Source of the DNA: Bacillota bacterium
GTDB taxonomy: Bacteria; Bacillota; Clostridia; Acetivibrionales; DTU013
Assembly: GCA_023411715.1 (NCBI GenBank)
Contig: JAEYOM010000089.1
Coordinates: 1 to 11,597 of the forward strand
Direction: 5' to 3'
Length of the DNA: 11,597 nucleotides
Shown one piece after another: positions 1 through 7,306 of this stretch. Every line of letters starts with the position of its first letter. Position 1 is the stretch's first letter. The translations under genes and the position numbers were made by a program. The notes beneath the pieces are model-generated. The model was not told the DNA's origin. It saw only the letters and a program-made list of their open reading frames with translations, and did no database searches.

Positions 1-1118
1 CTGATAGTTTCTATCTGACCTTCCAATTCTTCCTTCTCAGTCTTCAATTCATTGATCGTATCAGCATTTTTTGCGCTGTTCTGCTGGAGTACCTGGATTT
101 GTGAGTCGATCTCGTCAGATCGTTTCAATTTATCATTGAGCGTTCCGGTGAGATCTTCCGTGACCAATGCCCCTGACTGTACGTTTGCCGCACCGAAAGT
201 GCCATTTACCAAACTGACGAATTTATCGTAATTGGCGTTTGGAATGATATAATATAGGGGCTGAGCATCTCCGGCGCCCACGGCTGTTGCCACAGGCGCT
301 TCCCCTTTGCCCGCTTCTGCGGACTGTCCACCGGAAGTCGATTTTGCAGAAGCTTTGGATAAGGTTTGTTCCTTGAGCTCACCGTTGTTTTCCAACGCCA
401 GGGTTTTTACTTTTTTTGTGACGGCCTCGGGTTCATCAGCCGTTATTGTTATCGTAGAAACCTTATTGCTCACAGTCTCGTCTGCCTGCTGCGAATTCGC
501 ATAAGCCAAAGCTCCGCTGCGCCCGCTTGCAGAAACTGAACGGTCTGCTACGGTACCATTCGGTGCCGCCGATTTGCTGAAACTCATTATACCCTGTATG
601 GCGTCCGCTTCTTCGGCAGAAACGGTATTTTCCGCAGGAGCTCCCGCGTCTGCGCCATTATCTGCCGTTCCATCGTACTGCGCTTTAGCGGAAGGCTGGA
701 CTGGCGCCTGCATTTCCGAATTTTCGGCGCTCTGTCCGATTTGTGCCATATTGCCCGATTGAAAAAATCCGTATTTTATAAGGCTGCCCGTCAGGAAGAT
801 CAGAAGCAAGCCCGCAGCTATAGAAGAAAACATTTTTATATAACTGGCCCTTTTGGATTTATCGATGCCCGTAATGTTGTTTTTCTGTCTGTCAGCCGCC
901 ACCAACAGCTTTTCGTGGAGCTCTGCCCCGAATCCGTCAGGCAACTCCTGCTGTGGCAGGCTTGTACACAGCCCGATAATCTCGCTCATTTCATCGAACT
1001 CCCGCCTGCATGCCGTGCAGCTTTCAATGTGTTCTTCAAACCTGCGCCTGTCTTCCGGGTTCAGCTCATTGTCCAGATATGCGCAGATATTCTCTTTTAC
1101 AGCCATGCAGCTTGTCAT
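1..1118 (-). CDS. Membrane anti-sigma factor with N-terminal zinc finger (partial, C-terminus outside window)
   Basis: About 372 codons are visible; the reading frame stays open to the window edge, so the C-terminus is missing. The start is ATG at 1118, with AGGAGG at 1131-1126 spaced 7 nt. Near the N-terminus H30-x3-C34-x2-C37, with C12 (or C4) as a further possible ligand, fits the zf-HC2/ZAS anti-sigma domain that binds ECF sigma factors in the cytoplasm. One membrane segment lies at about residues 97-114. An Ala/Ser/Gln/Gly-rich linker follows (about 120-215), then an extracytoplasmic part with an ITITADEPEAV-type strand, a YYIIPNANYDKFVSLV segment and a charged, probably coiled-coil stretch at the visible end. 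This layout resembles DUF4349-type domains, but that is my reading and not a search result. The gene starts 19 nt after the sigma stop, so the two are almost certainly co-transcribed. Likely role: holds the sigma factor inactive until an envelope signal arrives. Confidence 0.85.
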   Translation of the reverse strand, partial: MTSCMAVKENICAYLDNELNPEDRRRFEEHIESCTACRREFDEMSEIIGLCTSLPQQELPDGFGAELHEKLLVAADRQKNNITGIDKSKRASYIKMFSSIAAGLLLIFLTGSLIKYGFFQSGNMAQIGQSAENSEMQAPVQPSAKAQYDGTADNGADAGAPAENTVSAEEADAIQGIMSFSKSAAPNGTVADRSVSASGRSGALAYANSQQADETVSNKVSTITITADEPEAVTKKVKTLALENNGELKEQTLSKASAKSTSGGQSAEAGKGEAPVATAVGAGDAQPLYYIIPNANYDKFVSLVNGTFGAANVQSGALVTEDLTGTLNDKLKRSDEIDSQIQVLQQNSAKNADTINELKTEKEELEGQIETI

Positions 1119-1137
1119 TTCCAACCCTCCTTTCGTT

Positions 1138-1734
1138 TTATTTGACGTAATCCTCACTTAAAAGTTCCGTTTTGTCGTACAATACATTCTTAAGCGCCTG
1201 CCGTGCCCTGCTTATCCGGGATTTTACCGTGCCGCCGGGACAATCCAGTATCTTCGATATCTCTTCATAACTCAATCCCTGGATATCCCGCAGCGTAAGC
1301 ACCAGCCTTTGATCCTCCGGCAGGCTTTTAATCGCATTGCCGATCAAGCTGCGGAGTTCCTCCCTCTCAACCACTTCGTCCGGCTGCGGATCGTCGCTCA
1401 TGATCTGGCGCTTCACTTCACCGTCTTCCATATGGATTTCTTCATCAAGTGAAAGCACCTTCATATTTTTCTTTTTTCTGATTTCATCGAGGCAAACATT
1501 GGTCGTGATCCTGTAGATCCACGTCGACAAAGACGATTGCTCCCTGAAGTTCGCAATCGATCTGTATATTCTTATCATAGCTTCCTGCGCCAAGTCGGCA
1601 GCATCATCGTAGTTTCCTACGACCCTATAGGCAAGATTGAATATTTTCTTCTGATATGCTTCTATCAGTTCCTCAAAAGCGGCGACATCCCCCGCCTTCG
1701 CCCTCTCAAGCAGATGCTGTTCATTATGGCTCAT
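1138..1734 (-). CDS. ECF-family RNA polymerase sigma factor (SigW/SigE-like)
   Basis: 198 residues, the usual size of an ECF sigma factor. Region 2 is at about residues 22-90, with the core-binding and -10-recognition segment around DDAADLAQEAMIRIYR and STWIYRITTNVCLDEIRKK. Region 4 is at about 130-185, with SLPEDQRLVLTLRDIQGLSY followed by the helix-turn-helix EEISKILDCPGGTVKSRISR. A short acidic linker separates them and there is no region 3 or C-terminal extension. It starts at ATG 1734. The only purine-rich site upstream is a G6 run at 1753-1748, 13 nt from the ATG, which is further than ideal and lies in a hairpin. The downstream neighbour is a membrane anti-sigma factor, so this is a classic sigma/anti-sigma pair responding to envelope stress. 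Its target regulon cannot be read from this window; the neighbouring cell-wall genes do not show an obvious promoter for it. Confidence 0.93.
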   Translation of the reverse strand: MSHNEQHLLERAKAGDVAAFEELIEAYQKKIFNLAYRVVGNYDDAADLAQEAMIRIYRSIANFREQSSLSTWIYRITTNVCLDEIRKKKNMKVLSLDEEIHMEDGEVKRQIMSDDPQPDEVVEREELRSLIGNAIKSLPEDQRLVLTLRDIQGLSYEEISKILDCPGGTVKSRISRARQALKNVLYDKTELLSEDYVK

Positions 1735-1742
1735 CTGTATTG

Positions 1743-1771
1743 TTTTACCCCCCGTATTGAATACGGTAAAA
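1743..1771 (-). promoter_or_regulatory. Hairpin enclosing the sigma-factor ribosome binding site
   Basis: In the transcript, TTTTAC and CGTAT (1771-1766 and 1765-1761 in mRNA order give TTTTAC then CGTAT) pair with ATACG (1757-1753) and GTAAAA (1748-1743), giving an 11-bp stem with a TCA loop and a four-G bulge on the 3' side (1752-1749). The bulged Gs belong to the G6 run that is the only Shine-Dalgarno candidate for the sigma gene. The pairing is directly visible; control of translation is inferred. Confidence 0.5.
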
Positions 1772-1789
1772 ATGATATGATACCTTTTG

Positions 1790-1817
1790 ATTATATAATA
1801 TTTATCCGTTCAGACAA
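1790..1817 (-). promoter_or_regulatory. Sigma-A-type promoter for the sigma/anti-sigma operon
   Basis: On the minus strand TTGTCT (1817-1812) and a perfect TATAAT (1795-1790) are separated by 16 nt. Transcription would begin near 1783 and leave a leader of about 50 nt that contains the hairpin at 1771-1743. I looked for the AAC...CGT pattern of autoregulated ECF promoters and did not find a convincing one, so housekeeping transcription is the best reading. Confidence 0.6.
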
Positions 1818-1838
1818 AGTTAAAGATTACCAAAACCT

Positions 1839-2204
1839 TTATGCCCGATAAGTTACGCACCCACCCGGATAGCTTATAGTTACTTTGCCGCATCTTGCCA
1901 GCATGGGTCCCATGAATATTATGGATGAACGCATTTCAGCCGCCAGTTCCACCGGGATCAAGGTTTCTCTGATATTCGAGGAGTTGATCGTTATAACGTC
2001 GTCTTCTATCTTTGCACTGCAGCCTATCTTTTTTAATATTTCTATCATTACTTGCACATCTTTTAATCTGGGGCAATTCTTTATTATACTCTCGCCGCCG
2101 TTGAGCAAGGCTGCAGCCAGTATCGGCAAAACAGCATTTTTGGAGCCTTCAACAAAAATCTCGCCGTCTAGCTTGGCTCCTCCCGTTATCACTAATTTGC
2201 TCAT
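1839..2204 (-). pseudogene. murA: Truncated UDP-N-acetylglucosamine enolpyruvyl transferase (5' fragment of murA)
   Basis: 121 residues remain of a protein that is normally about 420. The start is ATG at 2204, with GAGGTG at 2215-2210 spaced 5 nt; a longer frame back to 2288 overlaps ftsW and is not needed. Family features are clear: the N-terminal ITGGAKLDGEIFVEGSKNAV with the Lys-Asn pair at about 22-23, the MRSSIIFMGPMLAR segment, and PGGC with the catalytic cysteine at residue 116. Homology ends one residue later: the expected IGxRPxDxH motif is replaced by TYRA and a stop. The protein could not bind substrate or fold as the two-domain enzyme, so it is almost certainly non-functional. MurA makes the first committed precursor (UDP-GlcNAc-enolpyruvate) and is essential, so an intact copy should exist elsewhere, or this junction is an assembly error. 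The rest of murA is not in the window. Confidence 0.85.
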
Positions 2205-2240
2205 AAAAACACCTCGCACACATTCTATTTTATGCGAGGC
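2205..2240 (-). terminator. Hairpin plus T-run between ftsW and murA fragment (weak terminator or RBS-sequestering stem)
   Basis: CCTCGCA (2239-2233) pairs perfectly with TGCGAGG (2218-2212) across a 14-nt loop, and a G-U pair (2240/2211) extends it. The 3' arm is followed by TGTTTTT, which is terminator-like, but it also contains the GAGGTG ribosome binding site of the murA fragment. The long loop and the five-T tail make termination possible but not strong. Either function is inference. Confidence 0.45.
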
Positions 2241-2253
2241 AAATGTAATGTGT

Positions 2254-3363
2254 TCAGATTCTTTCGTAGTTGGAATAACGGGAGACATTCATCAGGATAC
2301 CTGCTTCCACCATGAAAAATACGAGAGAAGAGCCTCCTGAACTGAAAAACGGCAGAGATACGCCGGTCGGAGGGATACTGTTCGTTACGACGGCTACGTT
2401 GAACAGGCTCTGGATCGCTATCAGCGCAGTGGTCCCTATAGCTAGCAGACATCCATAGGTGTCAGGCGCGTGAACGGCAATTTTGATCCCTCTCCAGATA
2501 AATATCATAAAAAGCAGCAGTACTGCCATAACTCCTACAAATCCAAGCTCCTCCGCCAGTATCGCAAAAATGTAATCGTTCTGCGGCTCAGGTACGTAAA
2601 GGAACTTCTGCAAACTCTGTCCAAGGCCTCTTCCAAACAACCCGCCCGAACCGATGGCATACAGCGACTGTATCGTCTGGTAACCGGCACCCTTGGGATC
2701 TAGCCATGGATTCAGCCATGTATTGACGCGTGTCGTCATATAGTCTGTGAAGGATACCACGGCAACCAAAGCTGCCGCGACAGGTGCTATCAGGTAGACA
2801 AAATGCCTTATCCTTGCTCCCGCAGCGAAAAGCATTATCATAACAAGCAAAATCATTATGATCGTCGTGCTGAGGTGAGGCTCTAAAAGAAGCAGCAGCG
2901 ATACTATACCGACCACGAAAAGATACGGTATCAGATCTCTGATGAAGGATTTAAGCGGTCTTTTACGTTTTGACAGGTAATACGCATAAAACAGTATGAC
3001 CGACAATTTGGCAAATTCCGAAGGCTGGAACGGTATTGATCCGAAATAGATCCACCTGCGTGCATAGTTGATTTCACGTCCGATACCGGGGATAAGCACA
3101 AGTATCAGAAATATAACGGAGGAGCCCATGAGCAGAAGAACAGTTTTCCTGCCGTATTTGTGATAATCGTAATTCGCCGCAAACAGCATCGCTATCATAC
3201 CTATGACTGCAAAACCAAGCTGTTTCTTTATGAAATAGTATATGTCATCCTGATATTTCTCAGCCGCCGGAGCGCTTGCGCTGAATACCATTACAAGGCC
3301 GAGTGAAAGCAGTATCAGTATAGTCGCAAACAGCAGAAAGTCAAACGGCTTTTTGTCCTTCAT
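2254..3363 (-). CDS. ftsW: SEDS-family septal peptidoglycan polymerase (FtsW/SpoVE)
   Basis: 369 residues from ATG 3363, which has GGAGG at 3373-3369 spaced 5 nt. A TTG four codons upstream (3375) is in frame but overlaps that ribosome binding site, so I prefer the ATG. The protein is a multi-pass membrane protein with about ten hydrophobic segments. SEDS landmarks are present: ARRWI and QPSEFAKLS (about 101-121), LEPHLSTT (about 160-167), the extracellular-loop PEPQNDYIFAILAEELGF with the likely essential Asp at 263, and the C-terminal SIPPTGVSLPFFSSGGSS. It polymerises glycan strands from lipid II, paired with the class B PBP encoded upstream in this cluster. It begins 18 nt after mraY. Sporulating Clostridia may call this gene spoVE; sequence alone does not separate the vegetative from the sporulation role. 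Confidence 0.95.
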   Translation of the reverse strand: MKDKKPFDFLLFATILILLSLGLVMVFSASAPAAEKYQDDIYYFIKKQLGFAVIGMIAMLFAANYDYHKYGRKTVLLLMGSSVIFLILVLIPGIGREINYARRWIYFGSIPFQPSEFAKLSVILFYAYYLSKRKRPLKSFIRDLIPYLFVVGIVSLLLLLEPHLSTTIIMILLVMIMLFAAGARIRHFVYLIAPVAAALVAVVSFTDYMTTRVNTWLNPWLDPKGAGYQTIQSLYAIGSGGLFGRGLGQSLQKFLYVPEPQNDYIFAILAEELGFVGVMAVLLLFMIFIWRGIKIAVHAPDTYGCLLAIGTTALIAIQSLFNVAVVTNSIPPTGVSLPFFSSGGSSLVFFMVEAGILMNVSRYSNYERI

Positions 3364-3381
3364 AGAAACCTCCAAGTTTCC

Positions 3382-4383
3382 CTAGAAAAATTTAAACCCA
3401 AGCGTAACAAAGCCTAAGATGCATAGTATTATCGTAATGGACCAGAAAACGCCGACCACCTTGGTTTCCTTCCAGCCCAACAGTTCAAAATGGTGGTGTA
3501 TGGGAGCCATTTTGAAGACCCTCTTCCCCCGCATCTTGAAGGACACTACCTGTATAAACACGGATAAGCTTTCAACAGCATAGATCCCGCCTACGACCAG
3601 CAGTATCCACGGCATTTTCATCGCTACTGCCGCCGCACCGACTACGCCGCCCAGCGTAAGTGATCCCGTATCTCCCATTATTACTTTTGCCGGGTGAATG
3701 TTGAATACGAGGAACCCGAGACAACCTCCCGCCGTGATCGAGCAGATAAGTTTGACGTAATCCCATTCGGGGCTGAACATAGCAACGATCGTAAAGAACA
3801 CCATTACTATGAGCGTAACTCCTGCCGCAAGGCCGTCCACCCCATCCGTCATATTTACCGAATTCGTTATCAGGTACATTACGATTATAACCAGCGGTAT
3901 GAACAGCCAAAAAGGCATTTCAACTACCGCGTCCATTCCGAGGAACGGCAGGATCATACCTGTGCCAAGCTGCGGGTCGAAAGCTACATAAAAAGCGAAA
4001 ACGGCTGAGATTAATATCTGTCCGAAGGATTTCTGCATCGGATTGAGGCCGTCGCTATTTTTCCTGATGACCTTTATCAGATCGTCTACGAAGCCGATAG
4101 CCCCAAATCCCACAGCCACCAGCAGTATCGGTATGATACAGGGGTATGCGCGCGCAAAAAACAAGGCTGTCAGGATCATCGGTATTATAAAGATAAGGCC
4201 TCCGATAGTAGGTATACCCATTTTTTTCAAATGTGTAGCCGGGCCGTCTTCTCTTACTGTCTGTCCGAATTTCAGACGCCTGAGCAGAGGTATTATTAGC
4301 GGCCCCGCAATAAGAGCGAGTATGAATGTCCCGGCAAAAGCCACGACTTCCGGCGATTTCAGTAAATTGAATTCCAAAGTCAT
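3382..4383 (-). CDS. mraY: Phospho-N-acetylmuramoyl-pentapeptide transferase
   Basis: 333 residues, multi-pass membrane enzyme that transfers phospho-MurNAc-pentapeptide from UDP to undecaprenyl phosphate, forming lipid I. Visible motifs in order: GPATHLKKMGIPTIGG (about 47-62), the Asp-Asp pair at 100-101 in FVDDLIKV, TNSVNMTDGVDGLAAG (about 173-188), GDTGSLTLGG with Asp 238, and the family-typical PIHHHFELLGWKE (about 294-306). Length and motifs are standard. The start is uncertain: the ATG at 4383 has a G5 run only 1 nt upstream, whereas a TTG two codons later (4377) lies 7 nt from the same G5 run and may be the true start, removing two residues. The gene follows murF by 19 nt. Confidence 0.96.
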   Translation of the reverse strand: MTLEFNLLKSPEVVAFAGTFILALIAGPLIIPLLRRLKFGQTVREDGPATHLKKMGIPTIGGLIFIIPMILTALFFARAYPCIIPILLVAVGFGAIGFVDDLIKVIRKNSDGLNPMQKSFGQILISAVFAFYVAFDPQLGTGMILPFLGMDAVVEMPFWLFIPLVIIVMYLITNSVNMTDGVDGLAAGVTLIVMVFFTIVAMFSPEWDYVKLICSITAGGCLGFLVFNIHPAKVIMGDTGSLTLGGVVGAAAVAMKMPWILLVVGGIYAVESLSVFIQVVSFKMRGKRVFKMAPIHHHFELLGWKETKVVGVFWSITIILCILGFVTLGFKFF

Positions 4384-4402
4384 TCCCCCGTCGAACAGTA
4401 TT

Positions 4403-5824
4403 TTATTCCGAAACCAGCTTCCGGACGATCTCTTCCATCTTCATGCCGCGCGAGCCTTTGACCAGAACGGCGTCTCCCGGTACGAGCATCCGCGTAAGGA
4501 AGCCCAAAGCCTCATCGTTGGTAGAAAAGGTTACGGTACGGTCAGCGGGAAATCCCGCTCCGACAGCTCCCTTTGCAATATGGGCCGCATCAATCCCTAC
4601 AGTAACTATGTAATCTAGCCTGCAGGATGCCGCATTGGCACCTGTCTGTTTATGCGCCTGTTCGGACCATTCGCCGAGCTCCAGCATATCGCCAAGTACA
4701 GCTATCCTGCGGCTGCATTCCAGCTCATTCAGTACGTCGAGCGCTGCCTTGACCGACTGGGGACTGGCGTTATATGCGTCGTTTATCACCGTAAGCCCAT
4801 TGGCGCTGATGATGTCCATGCGCATCCTGCCGGTCTTGAACTGTGCTATGCCGTCGATAATATCCCTTATCGGCACCGATAACTCCAGACCCGCGGCAAT
4901 TGCGGCAAGAGCGTTGTAAACATTGTGAATACCGGGTGCGGGCACGTGTACGGTGTATTCCCCCGTATGGACCCTTATATCGAAATCGATGCCGCCAATC
5001 CCGCGGGAGCAGACATTTACAGCCTGGTAATCCACGCCTTCGTTCAATCCGTAAGAAACCGTCCTTACTTTCAGCAAGTCCTTAACTCCGCTCAGCAGGG
5101 AATCATCCCCGTTCACTATCAGCAGCCCTCCGGGCTGAAGACCTTCGAGGATTTCGAGCTTCGCCTTCAGTATATTCTGCCTGGAGCCTAATTTCTCAAT
5201 ATGTGAAATACCTATATTTGTAATTATTGCCACCCTTGGCTTTACAATAGACGTAAGCGCACTGATTTCCCCGAAACCGCTCATGCCCATTTCGATTACC
5301 GCAGCTTCATGGCTTCCGTCAAGACGGAAAACGGTGAGCGGAACGCCTATTTCATTATTGAGATTGCCCTCGTTCTTCAGTACATTGTACCGCGTGCCAA
5401 GCGCGCAGGCAACCATTTCCTTGGTGCTTGTCTTGCCTACGCTGCCGGTGATGCCTGTGAACGGTATGGAGAACCTGCTCCTATACCTTTTTGCCAGGTC
5501 TTGAAGTGCTTTTAACGTATTATCAACCGATATCACGAGTCTATCCGGGAAATCCGGAACAGGCTTCTGGGATAAAGCAGCCGCCGCACCATTTTCAAAC
5601 GCACTGGCTATGTAGTTGTGGCCGTCAAAGTTTTCCCCTATCAAAGGTATGAAAAGGTCTCCGGGCCGAATCCTCCTGGAATCGGTCGATATGCCCGATA
5701 TGATCATGCCACCGGAAGCTTCGCAGGTCTCTGTGCCTGCGCAAGCTATGCCGGCCGCCCCGCCTGACCGGATAATCCTGCCGCCCGTTGCCTCTGTTAT
5801 TTCCTTGATGCTGATTTGAAGCAT
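4403..5824 (-). CDS. murF: UDP-MurNAc-tripeptide:D-Ala-D-Ala ligase
   Basis: 473 residues, cytoplasmic. It adds D-Ala-D-Ala to UDP-MurNAc-tripeptide with ATP. ATG at 5824 is 3 nt after the murE stop, with AGGAG at 5836-5832 (spacing 7) inside the end of murE, so the two are translationally coupled. The substrate-binding N-domain has ISTDSRRIRPGDLF (about 45-58) and GENFDGHNYI. The Mur-ligase P-loop is GITGSVGKTSTKE (124-136, Lys 131), followed by NNEIGVPLTV, IEMGMSGFGEI and ITNIGISHIEKLGS; the C-terminal domain has NDAYNASPQSV and LGDMLELGE. One oddity is a Gly/Ala-rich stretch at about residues 20-41, longer than the short turn usually found before the ISTDSR motif. Everything else is ordinary. 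Confidence 0.96.
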   Translation of the reverse strand: MLQISIKEITEATGGRIIRSGGAAGIACAGTETCEASGGMIISGISTDSRRIRPGDLFIPLIGENFDGHNYIASAFENGAAAALSQKPVPDFPDRLVISVDNTLKALQDLAKRYRSRFSIPFTGITGSVGKTSTKEMVACALGTRYNVLKNEGNLNNEIGVPLTVFRLDGSHEAAVIEMGMSGFGEISALTSIVKPRVAIITNIGISHIEKLGSRQNILKAKLEILEGLQPGGLLIVNGDDSLLSGVKDLLKVRTVSYGLNEGVDYQAVNVCSRGIGGIDFDIRVHTGEYTVHVPAPGIHNVYNALAAIAAGLELSVPIRDIIDGIAQFKTGRMRMDIISANGLTVINDAYNASPQSVKAALDVLNELECSRRIAVLGDMLELGEWSEQAHKQTGANAASCRLDYIVTVGIDAAHIAKGAVGAGFPADRTVTFSTNDEALGFLTRMLVPGDAVLVKGSRGMKMEEIVRKLVSE

Positions 5825-5827
5825 GCT

Positions 5828-7294
5828 TCAGCTCCTTTTGTTTTCCGACATTTCACTAAGTATTTCCCTTACGATCTCTCTTTCATCAAAATGTATCGTC
5901 CTGCCGCCGAAAGTCTGATAGGTCTCGTGTCCTTTACCCGCAAGTACGACCACATCATTCGGTCCGGCAGTCATAAGCGCATGTTTTATAGCTTCCCTGC
6001 GGTCGGTGATACAGCGGTATTTCCCGCCCGTATCCTTTATACCCTCTTCTATTTGCGCAATTATTGCCGCAGGCTCCTCTGTCCTTGGATTGTCGGAGGT
6101 GATCACGGTATAGTCGGCTATCCTTCCGGATATCGTCCCCATCATCGGTCGTTTCGTCCTGTCCCTGTCCCCTCCGCATCCGAAAACGCAGATTACGGCT
6201 CCCGCCGCATAATCCTTCACTGTACCAAGTATATTCTCCAGGCTGTCCGGGGTATGCGCATAATCTATTATAACACTGAAGTCCCTGCCCGTATCCACCG
6301 ATTCAGCCCGTCCAGGAACCTGTACGCGTTCCAGTCCCGCCTTTACAGCGCCCGGTGATACCCCAACTATACCACAAACGCCTGCTGCTGCCAGCGCGTT
6401 ATATATGCTGAACCGCCCCGGTATATTGACCCTGAGCCTTTCTGCATACCATGGCGACTCAATGTCAAATTCCACACAGCTCGGCAGCTTTGCTATATTT
6501 ATGGCACATATGTTCGCCTTGCTGTCAATGCCGTAGGTCATCATTTCACATTCGGCCTGTTCCATTACCCTTGCCGCGTAACCGCTGTCCAGGTTCACCA
6601 GTCCGTTTTTGCACATTTTGAACAGCATGCATTTGGCCAGAAGGTATTCCTCCATTGATGCATGCTCCCTTGAACTTATATGATCCCGCGAGAGGTTGGT
6701 AAAAACCCCCGTATCGAAATCACAGCAGCACACCCTTTGCAGCGCCAGTCCCTGTGATGAGACCTCCATCACTACATCGTCAACGCCCTCCTCCACCATC
6801 TGGGAAAAAAGCTCCTGCAGGTCGAGCGACTCAGGCGTGGTCCTTTCCGAATACAAGACCCGGTCTCCTATACGCGTGCCAAGAGTGCCGATGAGCCCCA
6901 CTTTCCTGCCTGAAGCTTCCAGTATGGATTTTATCATGAACGTTGTGGTAGTCTTTCCCTTCGTGCCTGTTATCCCTATCAGATTGAAACGTTCGGACAG
7001 GTGTCCGTAAAAACGGTCCGAAACCTGTGCCAGCGCTTTTCTGGTGTCATCAGTTCTAATTAACGGCGCATTTGTTTCAATCGCTATATCCCTTTGTGCT
7101 ATAAATGCCACGGCTCCGTTTTTCAAAGCCTCCCCGGCAAATTCATGCCCGTCCGACGCTGTCCCGTCGATACAGACAAATACGTAACCCTTGCCGACTT
7201 TTCTCGAATCGTATGCTATCCCATCTATCTCAATGTCGATGTTTCCTCTTAAGTCCAGAACATTCAGACCTTTGATCAGATCGGCCAATAGCAT
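5828..7294 (-). CDS. murE: UDP-MurNAc-L-Ala-D-Glu:meso-diaminopimelate ligase
   Basis: 488 residues, cytoplasmic. It adds the third amino acid of the peptidoglycan stem. ATG at 7294 has AGGGG at 7306-7302, spaced 7 nt and abutting the stop of the PBP gene. Motifs: P-loop GITGTKGKTTTT (107-118, Lys 114), TTPESLDLQ (about 152-160), EVSSQGLALQRV, YLLAKCMLF with the probable carbamylated Lys at 221, DYAHTPDSLENIL (about 344-356), FGCGGDRDRTKRPMM, and SDNPRTEEP (400-408). The DNPR sequence marks the diaminopimelate-specific enzyme rather than the lysine type, so the cell wall is most likely A1-gamma with mDAP. LAGKGHETYQ closes the C-terminal domain. Operon position between the PBP and murF is typical. 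Confidence 0.96.
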   Translation of the reverse strand: MLLADLIKGLNVLDLRGNIDIEIDGIAYDSRKVGKGYVFVCIDGTASDGHEFAGEALKNGAVAFIAQRDIAIETNAPLIRTDDTRKALAQVSDRFYGHLSERFNLIGITGTKGKTTTTFMIKSILEASGRKVGLIGTLGTRIGDRVLYSERTTPESLDLQELFSQMVEEGVDDVVMEVSSQGLALQRVCCCDFDTGVFTNLSRDHISSREHASMEEYLLAKCMLFKMCKNGLVNLDSGYAARVMEQAECEMMTYGIDSKANICAINIAKLPSCVEFDIESPWYAERLRVNIPGRFSIYNALAAAGVCGIVGVSPGAVKAGLERVQVPGRAESVDTGRDFSVIIDYAHTPDSLENILGTVKDYAAGAVICVFGCGGDRDRTKRPMMGTISGRIADYTVITSDNPRTEEPAAIIAQIEEGIKDTGGKYRCITDRREAIKHALMTAGPNDVVVLAGKGHETYQTFGGRTIHFDEREIVREILSEMSENKRS

Positions 7295-7306
7295 GGCAGT
7301 TCCCCT

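Noticed and set aside
1772..1838. Autoregulated ECF-type promoter ahead of the sigma gene
   Set aside because: A GAAC is present near 1808, but no CGT box lies at the right distance downstream; the TTGTCT/TATAAT pair is a better explanation.
1822..1840. AT-rich stem (AAAGGTT/AATCTTT) after the murA fragment as a terminator
   Set aside because: It is short, weak, includes a G-U pair, and is not followed by a T-run.
1815..1856. A simple frameshift in murA rather than truncation (the +1 frame reads LIGHKGFGNL, slightly like the family's IG...HLKGF)
   Set aside because: The expected RPxD residues are missing between IG and H, the match is only a few residues, the frame stops at once, and no later MurA sequence appears in any frame.
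2205..2288. Longer start for the murA fragment (28 extra residues, from 2288)
   Set aside because: It overlaps the end of ftsW, crosses the hairpin, and has no family match. ATG 2204 has a good ribosome binding site and begins exactly where MurA proteins begin.
4043..4618. Long plus-strand open frame (191 codons) opposite mraY and murF
   Set aside because: It runs antisense across two genes with clear family motifs, has no recognisable domain, and is a shadow of their codon usage. The same holds for the 180-codon plus-strand frame at 5816-6358 opposite murE and for other plus-strand frames in the window.
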